Positions 11,101 through 23,754 of a DNA stretch of 64,000 nt are shown here, in pieces. This DNA is from Paramecium octaurelia. Its lineage: Eukaryota; Ciliophora; Oligohymenophorea; Peniculida; Parameciidae. The position numbers and the translations under genes were made by a program. The notes beneath the pieces are model-generated. The model did no database searches and was not told the origin of the DNA. It saw only the letters and a list, made by a program, of their open reading frames with translations. Positions within the stretch are counted from its first letter, which is position 1. The number at the start of each line of letters is the position of its first letter. The DNA lies in NCBI GenBank assembly GCA_905182995.1, contig CAJJDP010000056.1:446208-510207 (forward strand). Direction: 5' to 3'.

Positions 11101-13417
11101 AAGAAAATTAGTGATAGAGAGAAATGCAGATTGAATCCCATCTTTGTTACATAATAAGTTGATGAACTCATACAGAAAGTCGACAAGTTGTTGAGTTACG
11201 ATTTGGATGAAAGAAAGGATTGCATCAATTTGTTCAGAACTCACTTAAAAGTGTCTTTGGCTAGTAAAGATTTATGTTGTAGACACAGATTGACACCAGA
11301 GGCATTCCAAGAATTAATCTCTGAAATTATTTATAAACTCAAAAAGAGTATGGCTCATCCAGGTGAAGCTGTAGGTGCCATTGCTGCTTAATCTCTGGGA
11401 GAACCTACCACACAAATGACTCTGAACACTTTCCACAAATCTGGTGTCACTGGTGATAAGAATGTGACTTTGGGAGTTCCAAGATTGTAAGAATTGTTGG
11501 ATGCCAGTAAGAAAACCAAGACTCCCAGTTTGACCATCTATTTTGATCCTCCTCTAGAATATGCTGAGTTGGAATTGAAAGACGACAAGGACAAAAAGAG
11601 TTATTAAAAGACTGAACAATTGGTTCATCCTCATAAACAGGATGACTTCACTTAGAGTATGTTAGTGTAAATGCAAGGGAGAATTCTTGGTTAGACCTTT
11701 GGACAATACATTATCAAGAGTGAGATCTATTATTAGAGTGATCCTAACAATCCCTTACACATCACTGAAGATCAAGAAGATAATTTCACTGATGGTATTT
11801 TTGATGCAGATGAAACCAAATATAAATGGATTCTCTTTTTACATATGGATCATCAAAAGATTCTGTCCAATTTAGAAACTTGGGATAAAATTAGAGATAG
11901 CATTCCAAAGATTCTAGATGAAACCCAAGTTAAATTTGGAATCTCCTCTCAAAATACAATTGTGGATCCAGATTCCATGAATCACAAGTACATCCAAATC
12001 AAATACTTTCATGATTATGCTGACCAGAAGAAGTTTAAACCAGAAAGAGGAAAGGGCAATTTCGATGATGAAATCGCTTTCGATGAAGAAAACAAAACTA
12101 AAACCTATGTTGACACTCCTTACACAATTCTTAAGAGATTGGAAGAAACCATCAGAGGGTATTCATTGGGAGGCATCAGCAAAATCACAAGAATTCTTCA
12201 CTCCCAAATTGAGAAGCAATTCTACATCAACAACAAAACTGGAGGGTTCTTGAAACAAGCAAATGTCGATGGCAAGGGCAAATGGAAAATCATTGAAAAG
12301 TACTTAGAAACTGAAGGAACCAATCTCAAAGAAATTCTTAGATTGGAACATGTCGATTAAAGAAGAACCTCAACTGATGATGTCTATGAAATATCCTAAG
12401 TGTTGGGAATAGAAGCTGCCAGAGCTGCTCTTGTTGGTGAAACCAGAAAGATCTTCAATCATTATGGTATCTATATCAATTATAGACATCTCTATCTATT
12501 GTATGATTGGATGACTCACAGAGGCAGATTAACAGCCGTCAACAGAAATGGTATAAACAGAATACCTGAAGTGAGTGTTCTCCGTAAAAGTTCCTTCGAA
12601 GAAACAGTCGAAATCCTCTATGATGCTGCTGTCTTCTCAGAAATCGATCACATGAGAGGACTGAGTGAAAACATCATATTTGGATAATTGTGTCCACATG
12701 GAACTGGCTGCTTTGAACTTATGGTCAACGCCAAGAATGTCAAAGAATTCAAATTGAAATCCAGTCATGCTGACAAATTCACCCAAGGAGGTGAGTATCT
12801 TGCTGAACAATCTCCCTATGATTAAAATCAACAAACTCCTCTCATGCTTAACACTCCAGGACCTGGTGTTTCCCAAGGCTTCATCGAGAACTCCCCCTAC
12901 ACTCCATATCACAAATCTCCTGCCAATTTTGCCACCCCATTCGGCAGAGATTATACTCCAAATTCCAGTCATCGCTCACCACATTACACTCCAAACACTC
13001 CTCTTATGCCAAATGATGCATATCAACTAAGTCCTGTTGATTCAGTATCTGGATAACAGCAAATACCTGGAAAATCAGCTAATGTCAGTGACAGTCACAG
13101 TCCTGGATCCCCTCATTACACCAGTCATACTAACTCCCCAAGTCCCAGTTACAGAAGTAGCGAGAGAGCCACCTCCGGTCAAAGATCTTCGAGTCCTATT
13201 CTAAATTCCTCCAGAAGGTATTACTATCTCTATATCTCTCCTTAGTCCCAATTATACTAGTAGCATATACAATTCGCCTATTTCACCAACAAACACTGGA
13301 AGCGGTCGTGTTCCGACTGGATCTCCTCATTCACCCTAAGGATCTAACTTTACAACTTACAGTCCAGTCTATCAACCAGGAGGAGGCACAGGCAATCAAT
13401 ACGAACAAGAATAATGA
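8108..13417 (+). CDS. RPB1: RNA polymerase II largest subunit RPB1
   Basis: About 1,747 residues with introns of 38 nt (8483-8520) and 28 nt (13218-13245). The N-terminal zinc clamp is present ([15 protein letters not shown], then CVCHNCGK). The active-site loop [17 protein letters not shown] carries the three metal-binding Asp residues of the catalytic centre. The trigger-loop region reads [15 protein letters not shown]. Pol II rather than Pol I/III is indicated by overall similarity along [18 protein letters not shown] and GVPRLQELL. The last ~210 residues are Ser/Pro/Tyr/Thr-rich but contain no YSPTSPS heptads, only scattered SP and TP dipeptides. Codon use is slightly more G-rich than in neighbours, fitting high expression. 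This gene alone proves TAA/TAG = Gln. Confidence 0.97.
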
Positions 13418-13669
13418 TAAATCATAATATAAAATAAAATACCATTTGTTTACATTCTTAAAATATCTCAATTTCTAATTTCACTCATTTTTTATAACTG
13501 CACTATTGTCAACTTTGTTATATCATTTTTACCTTCTCATTTTATTTAGACATTAATCTAATTTCATAAAAGTGTTTGTATTAATTATATAAAAATTTAG
13601 AAGATAATTCTGGCACTAAAAGATTATGATATCTGATCGTAAATAGTTTAAATTAATTAATAAACTCTA

Positions 13670-15666
13670 ATGAGAAATAAATAACAACAAGCAAAATCCA
13701 GAAATAGCAATATAAGTTTGAACAGCCTAGGCAGGTCAGTTTCAACAGCCCCCACAAATGAGTCAGGTTTAATTAGATTCACAACCTATGGCAGCTTGAG
13801 TTCTTCCATGTTTGGAGGAGTTGAGTTTTGTTTTAATCGCATGCCCAATTCTGTTATAGACGGAATCTGTAAATTCCTAACTATCAACGATCTTACAAAT
13901 TTGTATTGCACTAGTAGGTTTGTATATGAGAGATTTTACACGTCACTTCCATACTCAATTGCTTGTGGAAATTTATTGTACAAGTAGTATGAAGACAGAA
14001 GACGCATTGCCTAATAGGCAGTTCAAACTAAACATGCATCTTGGCCATAAGTATTATAGGTTTTTATGGAAAACAAGTAATATATTTAACTTTATCGAAT
14101 GCTAGAAAATAAATGCAAATTCTACAAGTCAATCTCAGATAATCCTTGCAGGGTGCCTACCAATTGCACATCATCTATCCCCCGTTGTTAATGGATGAAA
14201 TTACAAAGGAAGGACTGAACTCAGATTTTTAAAGATAAATTATGCAAAAATTATAAGATTGTTAAGAATGCCACACAATTACTGAAATACAAATCATGAA
14301 TTAAACAAGAGCTTATTTCAAAAAGTCCTCTCTTTAAAAATAATAATTGCTCAATTTAATGTTAGAGATAAGAACAATTAGATAATTCCAAGTAGATTAA
14401 AAGTAAAAATTTATAATAATTATTTTTAGATTGCCTTAATTATTTATTATTTTAATAATATTATGTTCGTCTATAAAATCTGTATTATAAATAATAGCCT
14501 TGACTCTTGAGTGTGCATTCAATGGAAACGATACTGTTGGTCTACTAGACTTTTACCTTTATAATTATCAAATGTATCTTATTTGGATGCAATAAATTGA
14601 TGAATTTGCCACGCCATACCTAAAAATGTTTGACATCATTTTAAATGAACAAATCAAATCATATTAATTTCCTCCCTTTACACTCCAATGGATTATGATG
14701 AAAATGTGGAATTAGTGCATTTATCAAAAAAGCAAGCATTTCTTAAGATCTATTTTCCTTAAATTGCTCCAATAAGTACGACTTAATCCATCTCTCAAAT
14801 ATGAATTATTTCTGTTAAAAGATTACATCTCCTAATTAATTGATCTTTCAACCAATCAATCAAATATTAGAATGGCTGGACATTCTAAATTTACCTATAT
14901 AAAAGATTTAGAAACTCTATTTTAGGTAGTGATAAGTTAATCTGTTGAGCTTTGGAATTCAAGAGATTTTGATTTTAGAACTGATATTAATGTGCTTGGA
15001 TATGTCTTTCAAAAGTATATTTTAGAAAATAATCTGTTGTATAGTCTTTTGGAATAAAAATACGAAAATATTAAAGCATCTATTGAAACAATTAAATAAA
15101 GTTAAGAATACTTGAAAAGAACAATGAAATATGATAATGATAGTTAGATCCTCTCAGAATAAGCAGACTACTCATTTCAACTACTCAATATAAATAAAGT
15201 ATATTCGAAGATCAAATAAATAATTAATGGGGAATTTGCAATAGAATAAAATGTAAGGTTAACTATAAACTATTAAAAAAACACACTTGATAGAATGCAA
15301 ATGTATCTAAGAGATTATCACCCTGATTTATATGATCAGATTTCTTAATTAGCAAGTATTGATGTAACATCAAGGGAAAGTGTTTAAATTCGTGATGCTG
15401 TAATAATACACAGAGCTAAATCAGAAATTTATGATATTCAATTGGTATCCTATGATTCCTTAATTGATGCTGAGATCTTAAAATAATTGATTAACTAGCA
15501 TTAAACCAACTAATAAAAAACGTGTAAGATTTCAAAATAGAAGAGTGAGTTGCCAAAATTGCAATTGAAACAATAAGAATAAAGTGAAATATTTTTTTCG
15601 ATCAATATTGTAAATGGATTAAATCTTGCTTAGAGTTTAACAGAGTAATTTATAAGCCAACAATGA
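13670..15666 (+). CDS. F-box-like protein
   Basis: About 646 residues after removing a 29-nt and a 27-nt intron near 14072 and 14400; the total is a multiple of three. Residues about 60-100 (NRMPNSVIDGICKFLTINDL and following residues) resemble an F-box: the start MPNSVIDGICKFL matches the LPdevl..Il.yL pattern. F-box proteins recruit substrates to SCF ubiquitin ligases through SKP1. The remaining ~540 residues are alpha-helical in character, Gln-rich in places, with no repeats (LRR, WD40, Kelch) that would name a substrate domain. The N-terminus is a Ser/Asn-rich disordered arm. The F-box call is tentative. Confidence 0.6.
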
Positions 15667-15757
15667 TTATATATGTTCACAATTTTGTTAGATTTATTTA
15701 ATGTAAATTACTAATGTTTGTAATAATAATATAATTATATAAATAATTTAATTAGAA

Positions 15758-16509
15758 TCAAAATAATTCTTATAAAAATTAGTCGATAGCGTTAAACATT
15801 TTATTTTATTGAACGAGATCGCTTTCAAACTCTTTATCTCCGTTTAGTACTAGTATGGATGTATTTTGATGGGTTTCCCTCAATAACCATTCTTCATGTC
15901 TATTGTGGATTTGAGTCAGATATTCTTTGGAAATGGTATTCTTTAAAATAATAAAAATGGCGGTAATACTTTTTCTTCATCTCTTGCTCTTTTTTGCATT
16001 CTTGTGTAACAGACATCTGGGTCTACTTGTAAATATATGATCATTTGCTTTTGTATTTTTTTCCCAAACACTTCATCACAAAGCCAATCGTAAAATTTCT
16101 CATACAAAGCGAATTCTAATTTATTAATCATTCCATTCTTGTGTCCATTGACAGCAAAGATCTCTTTGTCTGCTTCAATGCTCCTTTCACTTAGAATGAG
16201 ATGTCTATCTTCAGGATTCAATGGATCAGATAGAACCTCCTTCCAATGCTTAAGTCTGCTATAGAATGCATAAACTTGCATAGTGTAAGCCCATCTTGAT
16301 GGCTCTTCATAAAAGGAACCCAACAAATTCAAAGTTGGATCTCCATTAATGCTTTACCATTCATTAACTGGTTCTGCAATGAATCTCAACTAAAAATTAA
16401 AAAGCTAATTTACATCTGGATACTTTTACTACATTAATCTTAGCAGAGTACTCTTGCCAGATCCAATGTTGCCTTCAATAGAGATGAGTGTGTATTGTTT
16501 TGATTTCAT
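15758..16509 (-). CDS. Deoxynucleoside kinase (dCK/dGK/TK2 family)
   Basis: About 232 residues with introns of 24 nt (16390-16413) and 29 nt (15941-15969). It starts with the P-loop ISIEGNIGSGKSTLLRLM, as in dCK (EGNIAAGKST). EPVNEW corresponds to the substrate-side EPV block, LSERSIEAD to the DRS motif and RMQKRARDEE to the LID. The C-terminal EYLTQIHNRHEEWL helix also matches dCK. It phosphorylates deoxynucleosides to monophosphates for the dNTP salvage pathway; which base is preferred cannot be told. Length and domain order are normal for the family. No targeting peptide precedes the P-loop, so it is probably cytosolic. Confidence 0.93.
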
Positions 16510-16539
16510 AAATATAAAATAATAATATTGGAGGGATTT

Positions 16540-17277
16540 TTGAAATGTAAATAAGAAATTCATTTCTAATTTAAATTAGCAATTTAACAAGAAATTGTTA
16601 TTAATTATACTAAAATCTAATTTTTGAAAACTGCCAGGATTCATGACTTAGTAGTCATTAATTATTGTTTGATATTTGAATTAATTAGGATTTAAATCAC
16701 ATATTACAACTAAATCGAAACTGAGATCAAGCATCATAGTAGAATCATAAATCCATTTATAACTAATCTGATTACTCTAAAATATCTCCAAATATTGTTA
16801 GGATATTATTTTTTCACATAGATACTCTTGTTCAGCCAACATGATTGGATATGATTCCTTCTTATTTTCATCGGAATATCATTCTTTACAATAATAATAT
16901 TGAACACTTTTGTTGATAACCTGCATGGATTACTCAAACTATGCATTATCTATGTTGGTTCCTTCATATACAATTTCAAATTAATTGGTGTTTTTGGTAT
17001 AGAATATACTAATTGAAAATATTTCTTTTAAGTCTGTATTTTTTCATTTATGACTTAATCTTCTTTTTCAAATTAAACTTATTATTAGTTTATTCATTAT
17101 TACAAATGGAATTGTAATATTAGTGACCTAGAACTACCCATGATGGTCATTCCATTCTCCTACTATAATTAAAACACTTCCTAAATTTGCTACTCCTATA
17201 TCCACTTATTCAGGATTGTCATTTTTTAAAAAACTCTTTATTGTGAGCATTCTATAAATTTATCTTAATTTAGTCAT
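16540..17277 (-). pseudogene. Probable gene remnant with an in-frame TGA
   Basis: The region opens with a plausible ATG at 17277 (MTKLRQIYRMLTIKSF, then DIGVANLGSVLIIVGEWND). It continues further down in a frame reading FEIVYEGTNIDNAQFEQS and, after a TGA at 16879-16881, YSDENKKESYPIMLAEQEYL and beyond. Both sides of the TGA look like one protein, and I found no 20-35 nt intron that removes the TGA and keeps frame. The junction near 17080 is also unresolved. Reading: a small gene, downstream of and on the same strand as the adenylyl cyclase, that has been broken, or two tiny genes. It has no recognised family. It runs up to the start of the deoxynucleoside kinase. Confidence 0.35.
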
Positions 17278-17313
17278 CTCCTTCACTCAAATAATGACGA
17301 TTCCCCAGTTATA

Positions 17314-20300
17314 TCAAGATTCTTATATATTATTATTATTGCTTTAATAACCAATTACATAATGAGAATCTTATTTAAATAATTAAATAATATATGCCAA
17401 TCTATTGAGTTACATATTATATTATCCTTAGGACTGCATTAAAAAGTAAATCTATCTAAGATTTACTAATTCTCTCTTTTAATATTATGACTTAATCTAA
17501 GGAATTTGATTATTTCCTTACTTGTTCATCTAATATATCTTCTCAACTTCTTCTTTCTCTAAATACTCATAACTTAAATCTTGTGCAAATACACAAATTT
17601 TCGGGTGATGATCTGTCAACATATGATCCAAAAAATTCTTTAAATCTCTTCAATCTATCTTTTCTAAAATGGTTGTCTATGTATTTCAACATTTTCAACA
17701 CATTACTGACATCCAATTTCCGTCTTATAAATTTGATAAATATAATATTATATAAAATGAGTTCAGAAAAGTTTTTATCCTAAAACAATCTATTTTTAGC
17801 AAGTAAACTTATTCACGACCAGGGCTAGCAACTATAACTGGGCATTCAATAGCATAGTCTTAATATTCAATATTAATTCTGATTAATCTTATCCTTTTTG
17901 TTGTTCTAAGCAATTATAACATGTAATTACATAACGAAGTATTCTATTAAGAACTTGAAGTACTCCCTCGATATCCTTCAGCAAACATACTTGACTTCCT
18001 TGGTTAATGCTTTCTCTACATGGTAGCTCTGCTTGTAGATGCTTTAGTATGTCTGACCTAAATCTTCTCGAATCCAATATTAATATCTATCAAGCCTAAT
18101 CTTGCTATTCTTCTATTATCGCGTTGCAATTCACTTTCTAGTTGAAAATCATATTCATTTGATGACAATGGAAATTAGATTCTGCCAAAATTATTGACAA
18201 AATCCATATAGATAGCATAAGCTTTAGCAAATTCTAAATATGTAACCCATTCATTCAATTCATCTTCTGTTTCAAGAGCAAAGTAAACTTTCCTATAGCT
18301 CTCAAATACTTGTTTTCCTCTACTCCATTAAGAAGTGGTGATAGTTAAAGCAAAATATTCAGTGCTAAACTCTCTCTCTATCAGTTGAATGTGTTTTAAA
18401 TAGATAGTTAAAATATGTTCAGGATTATCATCCTCTTAGGAAACACTAGTGTTATTAGAAAATTGCTTACATTAGATACTCGCTCGATATTACACAAAAT
18501 CGCCAGTTCCATTGTAAACCCTTCTCAGATCTTTTGTTAATGTATCCAGATTTCAGTAGAACATTTCTTCTATTTTAGTCTAGTATCTATTTTATCTTCT
18601 TTATTATCAATTGTTTCTTTTCAAAATTAGTCAATTTAGGTAACAAAGTGCCTTCATCCACAATAACGGAATTTCTATTTTACGCTTGGGTCCAATGATA
18701 TTGCATTCTAGTATACTCTTTGTTATTATGATAATCAAATGGTTGAGGGATCTTCTATAATGCCAAAGCTACATTTTTATGAGCCTATCTTCTTTATGCA
18801 TAAGTCATTCTCTAATAGATTGTCTCTCTAAAAAATGAATACGAAAACCTATAATAAATGTTTTCAATCTCCATGTTCATAATATCCAATATTCCTTATT
18901 CATACAGAGAATTTAATTCATTTATTAATGGCTTTTGTTTAATAAAATCTTTGAATGGATTCACATAATTTAAAGTTTAGATATCGAATATATCTCCAAT
19001 TACACAAGCTTACTTTAGGATTAACTGCTGCACTGCAGTTAGCTTATCAATGTAGGGACCATTTATTTAGACAGCCATCAATGGTGCATCAATGTCGAGC
19101 CATTCTTCATGTTTGATGAGTGTGCGAAACTTTTTTGAGGCCATTCCTAGATTTCTTTACTCATCTAGAATTATGTAATGATTGTCCAATAAATGCTTCA
19201 TTAAATAAATCATTTTCAATGGATGGCCATATGTTATCACATATAAATAATTGATGCAGAGAGAATTAAAATCCATTTCTTCTAATTCAGGTTTTGACTC
19301 CCAAAACATTAATGGATCTCTTATCTTTTTGAGTAATTCCACCATTTCATAAATATCATCTATAGATGATGTTCTTTTTCTACGCGCAAACATAGTTTAT
19401 TCTTGATTTTTCTAATCCTCTTCCATGCAAACAAAAGATTTGATTTTGAAATATATTTCAAATAATTCTGACAACTAATCAGCCTACTTAAGTCCTTTCA
19501 AATTAATTGTAAGCGTGTTTATTTACTGTGCAATGATTTTACCTAAGAATTCAGATTAGCATTCAGATTTATGATTATTATTATCGAAAAAGGAAAACTC
19601 CGTAAATTTATTCCTAATGCAACCAACAACTAAAATATTTCTAAAGTTTTTGAGAATGGATTTCAACAGATATAGTGATCCTGCATCAGAATCCTACATA
19701 TCATCAATCAGTATTATTAATGCCTACGAATAATATTCTTATGTTTAATCCTCATTTTAAATTTGAGCTTAGAGTTAATCCTATTCTAAATATAGGCTAA
19801 TTAGCTTATAAACAAATTTCTTAATTGATTTTGCTAAGGTTAAGTCTTCTCTAATCGTATTGGCTTTAATATCATTTACAGTAAGACTCAAAACTTAGCT
19901 AATTAAATTTGCTAAATGCGAGTTGCATTTGTAAATCTATTATATTAATTCAACATTTGCAGCTTTGTTTAATTTCTAAGCATAGGAAAGGAAAATATTT
20001 CTTAAGAAAATTCTAATAGAGTTCAATAATTTTGATCTGCTAGATGGATTTAAGGATGATATCATAATCTCCAGAAGGGTTTCTTTATTTTACAAAGCCT
20101 CGACATTTTTAAGCACTGTTTTTGCCAAAAATGATTTACCAATACCATACTCACCTTTAATCAACACTAATCTATTTTGAACATATTTGTTTTTTTTGAA
20201 TTCATCTAAAAATTTTTGAATAAAATCCTTTATCTAATTGATCTCTTGCTATCTACCAACTGGCTAGAGTTCCTCGTCATATTCTCTACAATTAATATGG

Positions 20301-21875
20301 TATTTATCAAATACGATAGTTGATGATGGATTATTGTGACATTAGAGAGATTTCGATGATAAGACAGAATTGAGGTTGGTTATACTGCCCATTGAATGAG
20401 TACTCATCACTCTAAATTCAAGATGAGTATTGATATCTTTTATTTTCTTAAAATCCTCTTATAGAGATAAGGGTTCGTATATCAATACTCCCTTTTCTTT
20501 TCCCTTAACTTTCCTTTCACTCCAAAAGATGGATTGGATTTTGGTCTAGGCATCACTTGCACTTGTCTAATCTATTAAGATGCACGGTGAAAAAGGTTAG
20601 GTTGCAATTTACATCAATCTGGCAGCCAAATTAACACAATCCCCTAAGACTGAATATTCTCTTCTACTCCCAGAGGTTCCTACAACTCCACAGTATGCTA
20701 TTCCCGTTGATATTCCAATTGCAACCTTGCACTTGATCTTTTTCAACTCTGACTCTAATAGAAATGCTGATTAAATGGCTCTCACTGGATCGTTTTGATG
20801 ACTTACAGGTGGTAATCCAAATACAGCAATGCAAGTGGAACCCTTATCATCCATCAATAACTTATTCAAAGAACCCTCAAATGTGTAGACACAATACTGA
20901 ACAGTCTTGATTACATTTTGTATTCTCTGTAGTCCTGAATCTGTTTTAGCATCTGATAGATCTATACTCAAATTGATGAACATTGTAGTTACTCTTCTTA
21001 ATTCACTGCCCCATCTTTCTAATCCTATTTCCATATATGGCTTGAGTGCTGCAGGGACAAACATTGCTAATTGTTACTAAATTTTTGGATTCAAAATTAT
21101 TGAGTTTTTTATGAGAGTCGCCTCGGCTTTTAATTTCACTTTACTGTATGCATTCAATTTCTTTACCAGATAAAACTATTTATTGTCATGGTTGATAGTT
21201 TCGAATGTGAAGTAATCCTTTACGAACTCATAGACTTCCTTAGATATTATGGTTTCTCCTCCTTTGGTAGCGCAATGTTCACTTTAAAATGCTTACAACA
21301 ACGGTTCTCCCGTGGCCAAATATTCTGATCGATTGTAGACTCCTCCTACATAGATAATGTTGATATCACCAATTCCAAATCCTATTTTGACTGATAATTT
21401 CAAATCTGGCAATATGCATGTATCATTTAATTTATTTTGGATATCCAATGCATTTTAAAGTGCCATTCTACAAGTTAGACGTAGATCTTCGTGCACCTAT
21501 ACAATATCTGTTTTGTATGAAGGAGGCCAGACCACAATCATGGCATCTAAAATTAGTAGAAATCTTAACCTCCTGCGAATTTCAATATGTCACCACCACT
21601 TTAACTTATCGCTTTCACTAGTAATTCCATATATCTATTAATTACAAAGGCAGTTAATTCTGGCCCTTCGTTTCCCAATTTCGATAGACTCTCGGTCAGA
21701 TTCGTAAATCCTGAGACATCTGTGAACATTACAACACTTTAGAATGATTATTTAGCAGGTAATTCCTTAATTCTCAACAATCAAATATTTTATACTATTC
21801 ATGCTATGCAAAATACTAAACAACCAAAGCAGGAACATATCCCATCAATGACATCAAACTCTTTTATGATAACAT
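17314..21875 (-). CDS. Soluble adenylyl cyclase (ADCY10 type) with C-terminal PH domain
   Basis: About 1,479 residues after five introns of 22-29 nt; total length is a multiple of three. Two class III cyclase domains come first. The first has VVMFTDVSGFTNLTE and GGDILKFAGDAMIV, which hold the two metal-binding Asp residues. The second has DDKGSTCIAVFG, then REYSVLGDCVNLAARLM. An AAA/NACHT-like ATPase follows: Walker A KGEYGIGKSFLAK and Walker B ALIILIDDMQD. This order is that of mammalian soluble adenylyl cyclase, which makes cAMP in response to bicarbonate and calcium. The C-terminal part adds a PH domain (about residues 1090-1220: KSGYINKRSEKGLQWNWRF to LETEDELNEWVTYLEFAK), which mammalian ADCY10 lacks. 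Start chosen at MLSQKSLMSLMGYVPALVV, which matches the family N-terminus. Confidence 0.9.
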
Positions 21876-21901
21876 AGTTAATTAAATATATAATAATACA
21901 A

Positions 21902-23741
21902 TCATGATTCTTATTCAAAATTTTCCTTTTAGTATTCAATAACCTATTAATTATTTTACTATAAGGTAGTAATCAAGAAGCTTTCCTAATCAAATCTTTT
22001 TTAATCATCACTATCTTCAAGTGGGTTGACCACGTCCTAATCACTGTACGGATCAATAGATTCTGCAACCTTGATTAATACTTCACTGCCATTTTCATTA
22101 TCATTTAAAGTGTTGTAATTGGATTGCTATTATTTTAACAGTTTCTAATCATTCTCCGTAACTTAATTTTGAATCATTTTAATAAATACATGTCCCTATT
22201 GTTCTCCTTAATGGTTGGATTCTTTTTGTTGATCCTCCTCATTTGCACTTGATCTTTTAATTTCATTGCTCTCAATCATTTTGCCAAAAGTATCCTTCCT
22301 TTCTTCTTCCTCCACAACATTGAAGTATGCAGTTCCATTCAACTTCCCCTTTTCTTCATTCTCAGTTTATGTATAGGATTTTGTTTAATTCTAAGACTAA
22401 TTGACCTAAAGTAGTTGAGATTCATTAGTGAAGTTTGAAACCACGTCCTAAACACCTTAAGCCTCATTCTTATGTTGATCTGAATTAGATGTTTAATCAA
22501 CATCTGAAATTTTAATTGTGATTGGGAATGTAATTGATTTCTTTGTTGGAATACCTTAAACATTGAGATTTTTTTTTGATTTTTATTCGTCAATTTTGGA
22601 AATATTGATTGAATTGATTTTTTTTAAATCTAATTTTGACTTATTCTTAGATTAACCTTTTTATTAATTATCCCTGTTACCAACACTCTTACTTTTCAAA
22701 TCTTTTGGTGATTGTGAGATTTACTAAATGTTGTTGTCATTTCTATGTTACTTCGGCTTAGTTAAGACTAACTGAATTTCTTTGTGATATTTCTTATACT
22801 AATAAACTGGTTTTTATTATGAACTTCTTACAGATGGAAGTTGTGTTGTTTAATCAGATCTTATTTGTAATTGCTATTATTGTTGGGAATTAGGATCTCG
22901 TTAACTTTAGATCTGATCTACATGTCTATCTGTAATAGTCTTTTTGATTGTATTGTCTTACACGGATTCGTAATGCTCAAAAGTAAAATTATGATTGTCT
23001 GTTTCCTCCAATTCTATATTCTAATTTCTTTCAAGTGTCCTAGATTCAATGGCTACTTTTTTAGTGGCTTAATTATGGGGTTGATATTTTTGATCTCTTC
23101 CTCTTTAGGACATACTTATGAGGCCATCGCTTTTCTTAATCTGAGGCAATTTTGAAAAGTTCTTTTGAGTTTTGACGTTCTCTACTTCCTTTTTATTACC
23201 CAATGAATTTGCACGCAGTTTTCTACTCAGTTATTCAGTGGCTTAACTAATCTTTCGTAACTCATCTTGCTATTTAGATATTTAATTGTCCATTTATTCT
23301 TGTGGAAAATATGTAATTACTAACTGTTAAACATTCTAGACTGTTGCAATGAGTGAATCGAGAAATGTTACAAAGTGTTCTTTTGATAATGATCTAGATA
23401 CATCAGGAACTTTTTGAGTGTTGGATACTTGAGAAGCTGTCTTGTGTTGGGGCGAGCTGGATTAATTATATACTTAAGTTTATTCTTATTGATGCTAAAC
23501 TTTATGTATTCATCCTTACTATAGTTTATTCAAAGGACTTTGATTGTTGATTGACTAAATTTCTTTAGCTCATTCTATCTTGTTTCATTTTAATCATTTG
23601 CTATCTCATTTGCATATTAAAGAAGTATTATTCTAAATGAGTATCCTTCTCAGCCTTGTAATCGAGCACCTTTCCTCTTCTCGCAGCTGACACCCCATCC
23701 AACTAAAAAGGAGGCTTTATTTTTGTCTTTAGTTGTTGCAT
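21902..23741 (-). CDS. Large disordered acidic protein
   Basis: About 604 residues after one 25-nt intron near 23487-23511. The composition is Ser/Asn/Gln/Lys-rich with many short charged clusters. The last 150 residues are acidic (for example VVEEEERKDTFGKM, then YSDQDVVNPLEDSDD). A short helical segment near the middle (ISKQQDELRKISQATEQLSR) could form a coiled coil. No folded domain or catalytic motif is visible. Its stop lies 26 bp upstream of the adenylyl cyclase ATG on the same strand, and its own start is 13 bp from the divergent ankyrin gene. Function unknown. Confidence 0.7.
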
Positions 23742-23754
23742 ATAATTTTTATAA
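23742..23754. promoter_or_regulatory. 13-bp divergent intergenic region
   Basis: Between the start codons of the disordered-protein gene (-) and the ankyrin gene (+) there are only 13 bp, all A/T. Both 5' UTRs must be extremely short, or transcription of each gene starts inside the other's coding sequence. Confidence 0.4.

Noticed and set aside
16879-16881. TGA as selenocysteine or a reassigned codon
   Set aside because: The residue context is not like any known selenoprotein, no SECIS-like hairpin was recognised, and TGA is the normal stop for all other genes in the window.
22339-22593. 84-residue minus-strand ORF, basic and Leu/Ile-rich
   Set aside because: Shifted frame within the disordered-protein gene, whose own frame is open throughout.
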